A stretch of DNA of 64,000 bases from Bog-473 sp049513455 (lineage in GTDB: Bacteria > Actinomycetota > Acidimicrobiia > Acidimicrobiales > RAAP-2). The translations under genes and the position numbers were made by a program. The stretch covers positions 1-64,000 of the forward strand of contig JBEKWB010000002.1 of the NCBI GenBank assembly GCA_049513455.1, given 5' to 3'. Below, in pieces: positions 59,270-64,000 of the stretch. Position 1 is the stretch's first letter; each line of letters opens with the position of its first letter. The notes under the pieces are model-generated. The model did not search any database. It was given only the letters and a program-made list of their open reading frames with translations, and was not told where the DNA came from.

Positions 59270-59500
59270 CTAGGGGAAGTCGGCGGCAATATCGAGCAAG
59301 ACCTCGTGCTCTCGCATGTTGGTCGCATCGCCCAGCTTCATTAACAGGATCGTTCCCAGCACCATCAGTCCGAGAGTGATCTCATCCTGGGTTCCCTCGA
59401 CATTTTCAGTGACGTACCGCAGCAGTTCATCAGGAGGCATTCCAGCGGGCGCAGCCAAGTAGACGGTCATGGCGTCGATGCCCTTCTTCATGTTGCTCAC
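59270..59500 (-). CDS. Small membrane-associated hypothetical protein
   Basis: A 76-residue protein (GTG 59500 with AAGG at eight bases, or ATG 59491). It has an amphipathic N-terminal region (MPPDELLRYVTENVEGTQDE) and one hydrophobic helix, LGLMVLGTILLMKLG. It starts 11 bases after the stop of the C1q-like protein, so it is the last gene of the long minus-strand operon. A small single-helix protein behind a virion protein could be a holin-like or assembly factor, but evidence is only positional. Confidence 0.5.
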   Translation of the reverse strand: MSNMKKGIDAMTVYLAAPAGMPPDELLRYVTENVEGTQDEITLGLMVLGTILLMKLGDATNMREHEVLLDIAADFP

Positions 59501-59510
59501 GCCGCTGACC

Positions 59511-60053
59511 TTATCCTCCGTAGTTGCTGGTCCACGTGACCTCGCAGAAGTTGGATGCGCCCGGTTCAGCGCCCGTGCAGAGTTCGCTGTAGGCCGAGTT
59601 GTGCCAGACCTGGAGCTTGACCTGGTCCCCTTCACTGAGACGGACCCTTGACGTTCCGCTAGGCGCGGGGCCTTGGCCCTCGGTGGCTCCCATGCCGCCC
59701 AAGATTCGCACCACGGTGTCGTTGTCGGCGGAGTACAGGCCGACCATGACCAGGGTGGGGTTGCCCGAGAACCCGACGAACTGGCACTGGCCGGTGACGG
59801 TGTAGAGGGCGGTGGGTCCCGAGGGGATGACAAAGGCGTTGGCGTCATTCGTCATCCCGTTCTGCATGTAGTCGATCTCGTTCATCGGCACGTCGAACCA
59901 TTCCGCGGGCGGGACGCTGAATTCAGTGTTGACGTAGAGCCGACCCTGCGGCGGATTGCCCACGAAGTTGATGAGGGCGGCGTGGTCGTTGAAATCAGCC
60001 GAGGCGGCGACCTCGCCGACGGTGGCGGTGACTGGGGTGCTCCAGTACGTCAT
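59511..60053 (-). CDS. C1q-like phage virion or receptor-binding protein
   Basis: A 180-residue protein. The start (YWSTPVTATVGEVAASADFN) is a pattern common at the N terminus of small structural proteins of actinobacterial phages. The remainder looks like a C1q/TNF-type jelly-roll: LYTVTGQCQFVGFSG, LVMVGLYSADNDTVVRI, then VRLSEGDQVKLQVWHNS. Such domains form trimers on tail fibres or capsid decoration. ATG 60053 lies three bases after the preceding stop. Being in the same operon as replication genes is unusual for a tailed phage. Confidence 0.6.
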   Translation of the reverse strand: MTYWSTPVTATVGEVAASADFNDHAALINFVGNPPQGRLYVNTEFSVPPAEWFDVPMNEIDYMQNGMTNDANAFVIPSGPTALYTVTGQCQFVGFSGNPTLVMVGLYSADNDTVVRILGGMGATEGQGPAPSGTSRVRLSEGDQVKLQVWHNSAYSELCTGAEPGASNFCEVTWTSNYGG

Positions 60054-60056
60054 TGG

Positions 60057-60296
60057 CTACTCTTTCTTTGCTAGGTCTGTGTGGAGGTGGTCATTCACTC
60101 CTCCCAGGGCGACACACCCGAGGAGAGCTCGCCGGCGCCCGAGGACCCCGGAGGAAGACCCCGGGCGCCGGCAGCTGAGGAAGGCGGACAATCGACGGGC
60201 GGCGATCTCCGCGTTCCAGAAAGTGCTCACCCCCACCTCGGCCGGGACGCGGGCTGAAAGGTTAAGGACCCGCGTCCCGGCCAGATCGTCGATCAT
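60057..60296 (-). CDS. Small hypothetical protein
   Basis: A 79-residue frame. Support is mainly positional: its ATG overlaps the upstream stop (TGATG) and its stop is three bases before the next start. The N-terminal half (IDDLAGTRVLNLSARVPAEV) reads like protein; the C-terminal half is Arg/Ser/Gly-rich and lies over a strong inverted repeat. Either a real short gene or a structured non-coding stretch. Confidence 0.4.
   Translation of the reverse strand: MIDDLAGTRVLNLSARVPAEVGVSTFWNAEIAARRLSAFLSCRRPGSSSGVLGRRRALLGCVALGGVNDHLHTDLAKKE
60131..60172. repeat. Inverted repeat, 11-bp perfect arms
   Basis: GCCGGCGCCCG (60131-60141) pairs with CGGGCGCCGGC (60162-60172) around a 20-base loop; flanking AGCT on both sides may extend it past a one-base bulge. 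It lies within a small putative gene of the mobile element. Confidence 0.7.
60240..60282. repeat. Inverted repeat, 14-bp perfect arms
   Basis: GGCCGGGACGCGGG (60240-60253) pairs perfectly with CCCGCGTCCCGGCC (60269-60282) around a 15-base AT-richer loop (CTGAAAGGTTAAGGA). With the neighbouring repeat at 60131-60172 it makes the most strongly structured stretch of the window. No T-run on either side. Confidence 0.75.
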
Positions 60297-60850
60297 CAGC
60301 TCTGTACCCCCCCACCAATCCGCGCTGGCCGGGAAAGAGCCGCCCGGAAAGGAGTAAACAGACGACCCTCCCCGGCGCAACTGTCACCGACCGGCGCCAT
60401 TTCTGACGGTCCTTGCCCGGATGGTGAGTTCGGGTCGCAGATGACTCCGCCCGGAGACTTGAGGAGAGCCACCGCGAGGTCTTCGACCTCGGTCCAGTTC
60501 TCCGAGAGGAGGTCCGTGACGCGACTGTGCGCCTCGGCTTTCAACGCGTCCATCTCATCGAGGTCGAAGGTCGCTCGCCAGGCAGCGTCGTCGGCCCGGG
60601 CCCGGTCGTCTTGGCACCCCTCGAGCGGATCAAACCCCGGCGGGTCATAGTCGGAAAATGCGATTCTTTCGCCGGCGGCGCCGGCCAGACGGACGCACAG
60701 ATCACACATGGGGTCCTCCATGACGGCGCCGAACCGCACGCGGCCAGGTCTGAGCCGGATTTCGGTCACCACGACACCGAAGACGAGCGCGACGAGTGCG
60801 TGGGAGGCTTCATGGACGGCCGTGCGTTCACTGTGCGTCGGTTCGCCCAC
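60296..60850 (-). CDS. HExxH metallopeptidase-like protein (FtsH M41 style)
   Basis: A 184-residue protein with TAVHEASHALVALVFG at its start (His13, Glu14, His17), resembling the HEAGH zinc site of the FtsH M41 peptidase domain. A second region (LAGAAGERIAFSDYDPPGFD) resembles the M41 segment holding the third zinc ligand. The AAA+ ATPase part of FtsH is absent. GTG 60850 follows GGAGG at about seven bases. Stand-alone M41-like domains occur in phages and mobile elements; a role in removing a host regulator is conceivable. Confidence 0.6.
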   Translation of the reverse strand: MGEPTHSERTAVHEASHALVALVFGVVVTEIRLRPGRVRFGAVMEDPMCDLCVRLAGAAGERIAFSDYDPPGFDPLEGCQDDRARADDAAWRATFDLDEMDALKAEAHSRVTDLLSENWTEVEDLAVALLKSPGGVICDPNSPSGQGPSEMAPVGDSCAGEGRLFTPFRAALSRPARIGGGVQS

Positions 60851-61151
60851 GGTAGGCCCTCCAGCCGGGGAGTCGATTCCAGACGACGTACCTCCGCCAC
60901 TGGCGGCCGAAGTATGGGTAGTAGCACAACGAGTACTTCCGGTCCATACGCCGGTCGAAGTCCCGGATCCCGTCATCGATTTGCTCGATCTCGGCCGTCA
61001 GGTACTCGAAATCCGACGTGAAGGCGGCTCTCTGAGTGCGCCGTTCTATTCCCCGGGTAGTGGCCTCACACTCCTCCCAACTGTCGAGGAGCCGGTCCGC
61101 CTCGGCAACCAGAGAGTGACGACGCGCCAGCTCATCCTCGTATATCTTCAC
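60828..61151 (-). CDS. Hypothetical basic helical protein
   Basis: A 107-residue protein: helical N-terminal two thirds (LVAEADRLLDSWEECEATTR, then FEYLTAEIEQIDDGIRDF), then an aromatic/Arg-rich end (SLCYYPYFGRQWRRYVVWNR). GTG 61151 overlaps the upstream stop; its own stop overlaps the metallopeptidase-like gene by 23 bases. No family recognised. Confidence 0.55.
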   Translation of the reverse strand: MKIYEDELARRHSLVAEADRLLDSWEECEATTRGIERRTQRAAFTSDFEYLTAEIEQIDDGIRDFDRRMDRKYSLCYYPYFGRQWRRYVVWNRLPGWRAYRGRTDAQ

Positions 61152-61537
61152 CGTTCGGCCACCTCCCGCAGAGAGCGCATACGAGCGAGGAGGGGGGCGC
61201 CCTGTGAATCCAACTCGGCCAGCTGGAGCTCAAGCAGTGCTATCTCACGCTGTGCGGCCTCGCGCTGGGGGCGATTGGCCTCCCACTCGGCGGCCTTGCG
61301 CTGCTCCTCGGCCTCTCGCTCGATACGGAGCCGCTCAGATTCGGCCAGGGCTGCTTCCCGGTTGGCGAGTAACCGCGCCTGTTCCTTTGCCTCCCATGCC
61401 TTGGTCGCCGCGCTGTACTCCGGGGGCCTCGGCCATGAGTCGGGAATGTAGTTGGGCTCATTGGGTGCGTCCCGAAAGAGGCGCGGCTTCGCCGGATCGA
61501 CTCGCGCCGGCTCGCCAATATCGATGAACTTAGACAC
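61148..61537 (-). CDS. Hypothetical coiled-coil protein
   Basis: A 129-residue protein. After a short Pro-rich start (FIDIGEPARVDPAKPRLF, NEPNYIPDSWPRPPEYS) residues ~40-125 are a continuous Ala/Glu/Arg coiled coil. GTG 61537 has AGGGGG upstream and is preferred over an in-frame ATG at 61579. It overlaps both neighbours. No function can be assigned; coiled-coil scaffold of the element. Confidence 0.55.
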   Translation of the reverse strand: MSKFIDIGEPARVDPAKPRLFRDAPNEPNYIPDSWPRPPEYSAATKAWEAKEQARLLANREAALAESERLRIEREAEEQRKAAEWEANRPQREAAQREIALLELQLAELDSQGAPLLARMRSLREVAER

Positions 61538-61739
61538 GCAGCCACCCCCTCTGAACGAGCAGGTGTCGGATGGGTCCATATCCGCGTGCCTTGGACCCGT
61601 GCGTTGAGGTGAGATCCAAGCTGAAATCGCGACAGATCAATTCCAATCGGTCAACGCGCTGTTCGACGGTCAGCCCGTCAGTCTCGAGAACCACCTCGTG
61701 GTCCTTGACGACCGGTTCCCAGTGTTCAGTTTCCGGCAT
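61530..61739 (-). CDS. Small hypothetical protein
   Basis: A 69-residue acidic-to-neutral protein (LETDGLTVEQRVDRLELICR, then GYGPIRHLLVQRGWLRV) starting at ATG 61739, 14 bases inside the previous gene's end. Helical content is likely. No family recognised. Confidence 0.5.
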   Translation of the reverse strand: MPETEHWEPVVKDHEVVLETDGLTVEQRVDRLELICRDFSLDLTSTHGSKARGYGPIRHLLVQRGWLRV

Positions 61740-61971
61740 CCTCGACCTCCACTCTGCGACCCAGGCCGTTGACGAGAACGACAGCCGGCCCCTCTTTCAC
61801 GATCGGTGCGGTATTGATGACGGCCTTGAGCGAGTGATACGCGCCGTGACACAGGTTGTGTTCCTGGCCGGACGGCATGGGCAATGCGTCCAGGCGCTCA
61901 CGGATCTGCTCGAGCAGGGCGAGCATGTGAGCCCTGCGGGGATCGACAGCCGAGTCGGGAAGGACCATCAC
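61726..61971 (-). CDS. Small hypothetical protein
   Basis: An 81-residue protein with a helical N-terminal half (RAHMLALLEQIRERLDALPM) and a middle Cys-His pair (EHNLCHGAYHSLKAVI). The start is GTG 61971 or ATG 61968, both overlapping the HTH gene stop. No family recognised. Confidence 0.5.
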   Translation of the reverse strand: MMVLPDSAVDPRRAHMLALLEQIRERLDALPMPSGQEHNLCHGAYHSLKAVINTAPIVKEGPAVVLVNGLGRRVEVEDAGN

Positions 61972-62354
61972 GACACCTCCGGGAGCTGGTCGACGGGGAT
62001 CCGGTACTCATTCCGCTCCCCCCGCTCGCTCAATGGACGCAGCGTCCGCCGGGCGATCCTGTCGAGAACCGCTTGACGTGTGCAGCCAAGGTGCTCGGCG
62101 GTCTGACTTACTGAAAATGTCTTCACCTCTTCCATTTTGAGGGGTGACAAGTGGGACTCCCTTGTCGTAGCAAGGGACCGGCGATCGCGAACCGCCTGCG
62201 ATGCCTTTTCTACAGCCAGGAGGAAATCCCACGTCTCGACGCAGTATTTCTCCGGGTTCTTGTCCACGCTCGACCTCATCGGGCCGCTGAGCAGATCCTC
62301 GATCTCGGCGCAGACCTTGGGGATGGCCTGCGCACCGAAGAAAAGTGCGCTCAC
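61968..62354 (-). CDS. Excisionase-like HTH protein
   Basis: A 128-residue protein. The C-terminal ~50 residues are a MerR/excisionase-type helix-turn-helix: TFSVSQTAEHLGCTRQAVLD, then the wing RRTLRPLSERGERNEYRIPV. The N-terminal part is helical and unassigned. GTG 62354 overlaps the upstream stop. It could act as a recombination directionality factor for the integrase or as an operon regulator, although it is encoded within the replication operon rather than beside int. Confidence 0.6.
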   Translation of the reverse strand: MSALFFGAQAIPKVCAEIEDLLSGPMRSSVDKNPEKYCVETWDFLLAVEKASQAVRDRRSLATTRESHLSPLKMEEVKTFSVSQTAEHLGCTRQAVLDRIARRTLRPLSERGERNEYRIPVDQLPEVS

Positions 62355-62596
62355 AGTGCGGACCTGGCGGACGTGGGGAGGGAAGACTTGACCGAGCGGG
62401 TCGATAGGGCATTGACCTGGCTACCTCGAACCCGCCCCCACCCATACATGCAGGTCACAGCCCTGTGTTGTCTACACATCCCCCCAGGCTCCGAGCAGGG
62501 GCACAGGTGGACTCCAGCACTGCCGCCCACGGGTACGTGAGACCACATGGTCGTGGCACTCCCACCGCCGCCAAAGTGGTGAGTCCTACTGGTCAC
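62351..62596 (-). CDS. Cys-rich small protein
   Basis: An 81-residue frame joined to both neighbours by exact 4-base GTGA overlaps, which argues that it is real. The centre holds CPC...C..H....C (HLCPCSEPGGMCRQHRAVTC), a possible zinc-binding cluster. The Gly/Ser-rich N terminus and Ser/Arg C terminus look disordered. No family recognised. If the overlaps are chance, this 240-base stretch would be non-coding. Confidence 0.45.
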   Translation of the reverse strand: MTSRTHHFGGGGSATTMWSHVPVGGSAGVHLCPCSEPGGMCRQHRAVTCMYGWGRVRGSQVNALSTRSVKSSLPTSARSAL

Positions 62597-62913
62597 GACC
62601 CACTCCTCAATGCGCGCTCGATTTCACCCGATGTCCAGTCGCACGGTCGCCATGTAGCAACTGAGGCGACGAAGCCAAGTGCTCGCAGCCATTCCGTCTG
62701 TTCAGGTGTCAGCCGGCCTTTGGCCGACTTCAACTCGACGAACAACAGCGTGTTGCCCTTGACCAAGACCAGATCCGGGAACCCTGGATTGGATCGTCGA
62801 GAGTCATGGGTGTGGTAGGTCATCCACCCCAGCCAGCCAGCGAGCTCGACGACTGCAGACTGAAGTTGTCGTTCACTCATTGCTGTTGCCACGATTGACT
62901 GACTGTTCGTCAT
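62593..62913 (-). CDS. VRR-NUC domain endonuclease
   Basis: A 106-residue stand-alone VRR-NUC nuclease of the PD-(D/E)XK superfamily. The metal-binding core is NPGFPDLVLVKGNTLLFVE followed by LKSAKGRLTPEQTEWL, with the Asp and the Glu-x-Lys pair in place. Phage-encoded VRR-NUC proteins act on branched or replicating DNA. ATG 62913 overlaps the SWIM gene stop and its stop overlaps the next gene. Length is normal for viral members. Confidence 0.85.
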   Translation of the reverse strand: MTNSQSIVATAMSERQLQSAVVELAGWLGWMTYHTHDSRRSNPGFPDLVLVKGNTLLFVELKSAKGRLTPEQTEWLRALGFVASVATWRPCDWTSGEIERALRSGS

Positions 62914-63140
62914 AGCGACGACTTCAACGATCTATGTGTAATCAGCAACACAGCTGCGACATGCGCGCACTCATCCGCTTGACAAGTGCAGTTCCAACCT
63001 TTGAACCGTTGCCACGACACGTCGAATATGCCGCTGACATCGCGAACGCGCGCCGAAGTCAGCTGGTCAGTTCGCCAGTGAATCCGCACGTTCCCAGCCG
63101 CCAGCAGACTCGCGGCTTCGTCGTCGAACGTCGTGGTCAT
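62910..63140 (-). CDS. SWIM zinc-finger protein
   Basis: A 76-residue protein ending in a SWIM motif, WNCTCQADECAHVAAVLL (C-x-C-x(n)-C-x-H). SWIM domains bind DNA or partner proteins. The ATG at 63140 overlaps the previous stop (TGATG); a longer frame to 63251 overlaps that gene and is not needed. It lies between the ATPase and VRR-NUC genes, consistent with DNA metabolism of the element. Confidence 0.7.
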   Translation of the reverse strand: MTTTFDDEAASLLAAGNVRIHWRTDQLTSARVRDVSGIFDVSWQRFKGWNCTCQADECAHVAAVLLITHRSLKSSL

Positions 63141-63316
63141 CAGTTCGACCTTGATCGTGATGCCAGCAAGATGGGGCAGTTGTCGTCGTGGTGGACGTGG
63201 AGAACGTGAACAAGCGGTTCGAGTGTCTCCAGGACTTGATAGGCGTCGCACATGTCACAACCGCCTGGTATGCGCTCGCCGGCAAGCTCGCCGAAGATGT
63301 CGTTCAGGTCGCTCAT
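63140..63316 (-). CDS. Small Cys/His protein
   Basis: A 58-residue protein (ATG 63316, ATGA overlap with the ATPase stop). It has GGCDMCDAYQVLE, then VLHVHHDDNCPIL: two Cys pairs with three His, suggestive of a metal-binding fold. No family recognised. Confidence 0.55.
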   Translation of the reverse strand: MSDLNDIFGELAGERIPGGCDMCDAYQVLETLEPLVHVLHVHHDDNCPILLASRSRSN

Positions 63317-64000
63317 CGGTCGATTCCTGTCGGGTCGTCTGCCTGGAGACACTGATGACTGTCCCGACTGTCCTCACTGCAAACAGGGGAGGGTTGTTCA
63401 ATATGTGTGTGTTGACTAGTAGTTGGGACAGTTGGGACAGTGGTAACTGTCTCCAGAGTGGTGTCCTGATTGATTGCACGCTGGAGATGCGCCGGAAGCG
63501 TCCAAACCGTCGTTCTCGGGAAACCCTCCGACTCGTACTTGATCTTCAGCTTGGCGGCAGCGCGCTTCAGGTTTCGGTCGTTATGGCCCTGTTTGGCGCC
63601 GGCACTTTTGACGAGGGACGACGCTTTCGACCCGCCGACCGTGTTCAGGTAGTCCTCGAGCCATGCCGCGGCTTCGTCGACCGCTGACATTCCGTCCATC
63701 CCACCTTCGCTAATGGCGAAAATGACCTCGTCGATCGAGCGGTCAGAATTGCCCTGCCATTCGACCTTGCCGGTCCAGACTTCGCCTTCGTCGGTGTCAG
63801 CGACCTTCTCGCCGACGATCTGGTAGTGGTACGCGGGCTGTTCCTTCGATCCGAGGTTGTTCTTGGCGAGCCCGAATGTGCAGATTCCATCTTCCGGGTT
63901 TTTGACCGCCATGAGAACGGCCCGGGCGACACTGCCGAATGCCCTACTGCCCATGATGGAGTTGAGCGCGTCACCGCTTCCGGATTTGTTGACGTGGATG
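63313..64000 (-). CDS. RepA-like AAA ATPase, 5' end outside window
   Basis: The C-terminal ~229 residues of a larger protein whose start lies beyond base 64000. The visible part begins IHVNKSGSGDALNSIMGSRA and continues to ICTFGLAKNNLG and VEWQGN, matching the end of RepA/RecA-like ATPases (COG3598 style), which often form part of phage primase-helicase systems. The last ~90 residues are a helical and Thr/Ser-rich tail. It leads the long minus-strand operon. The Walker motifs would be outside the window. Confidence 0.7.
   Translation of the reverse strand, partial: IHVNKSGSGDALNSIMGSRAFGSVARAVLMAVKNPEDGICTFGLAKNNLGSKEQPAYHYQIVGEKVADTDEGEVWTGKVEWQGNSDRSIDEVIFAISEGGMDGMSAVDEAAAWLEDYLNTVGGSKASSLVKSAGAKQGHNDRNLKRAAAKLKIKYESEGFPRTTVWTLPAHLQRAINQDTTLETVTTVPTVPTTSQHTHIEQPSPVCSEDSRDSHQCLQADDPTGIDR

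Larger units (their letters stand above)
54988..64000. mobile_element. Integrated phage-like element, right end outside window
   Basis: From about 55 kb the gene style changes to short overlapping genes with partly lower GC. It contains a tyrosine integrase (58328-59200), an HTH protein of excisionase style, a RepA-like replication ATPase, VRR-NUC and SWIM proteins, a C1q-like virion-type protein and a toxin-antitoxin pair. No capsid, portal or terminase is in view, so prophage, phage satellite and plasmid-like integrative element all remain open. The left limit is only approximate and I found no attachment repeat. Confidence 0.7.

Noticed and set aside
60057..60380. Longer start at 60380 for the small gene before the C1q-like protein
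   Set aside because: It would overlap the metallopeptidase-like gene by 85 bases, while ATG 60296 gives an exact stop-start overlap.

Overview
The window looks like a chromosomal segment of a GC-rich actinobacterium. GTG and TTG starts and 4-base ATGA/GTGA stop-start overlaps are common. The two tiny ribosomal protein genes (bS22-like and bL37-like) and the gene order metG-tatD-X-rsmA-ispE ... glmU-prs-rplY-pth-mfd-mazG-eno-ftsB-DUF501-ppx are actinobacterial hallmarks. I would guess an uncultured member of Acidimicrobiia or a related deep lineage, but that placement is inference.

Region 1 (1-12 kb) is accessory metabolism: DoxX and a divergent MarR regulator with a candidate operator, a small hydrolase, an aldehyde dehydrogenase, a GGDEF/EAL c-di-GMP enzyme, a cytochrome P450, a GGCT-like protein beside an odd class-I tRNA with a UAA anticodon, a carboxylesterase and a secreted NlpC/P60 peptidase. 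Region 2 (11.6-21.8 kb) is envelope and surface-glycan biosynthesis: a polyprenol-phosphate-type GT2, a PlsC-type acyltransferase with a partner SDR, an aminotransferase plus GNAT pair, and four glycan genes (two tandem-domain GT2 proteins, a GT-like protein and an unknown protein).

Region 3 (21.9-48.6 kb) is the conserved housekeeping block, mostly on the minus strand: Ppx/GppA, DUF501, FtsB, enolase, MazG, a PPIase-like chaperone, Mfd, Pth, L25, Prs, GlmU, then IspE, RsmA, an RlpA-like protein, TatD, MetRS, RsmI and DUF192. A ~3.9 kb insert (32.7-36.6 kb) splits the normally adjacent prs and rplY. It holds a GT2-methyltransferase fusion, a multi-pass membrane protein and a GT2 gene remnant. 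A MprAB-like two-component pair, tRNA-Gln and the bS22 gene sit between glmU and ispE. Region 4 (48.7-54.5 kb) has bL37, a GDPD, a Lipoprotein_15-type lipoprotein, and a zinc-ribbon membrane protein downstream of a sedolisin (S53).

Region 5 (about 55-64 kb, running off the right edge) is an integrated mobile element, phage-like, with visibly lower GC in part. It contains a frameshifted membrane/coiled-coil gene, a MerR-DUF433 / DUF5615 toxin-antitoxin pair, a divergently controlled operon of three small genes ending in a tyrosine integrase, and one long minus-strand operon of about 14 overlapping genes. That operon runs from a RepA-like ATPase (cut by the window edge) through SWIM, VRR-NUC, HTH and HExxH proteins to a C1q-like virion-type protein. 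No capsid, portal or terminase gene is visible, and neither attachment site was found.

Points of most interest are the class-I tRNA(UAA), a GlmU lacking the acetyltransferase active site, an Ala-rich insertion behind the MetRS KMSKS-like loop, three genes that seem to need CTG starts, the split prs-rplY neighbourhood, and the tightly coupled unknown genes of the mobile element.
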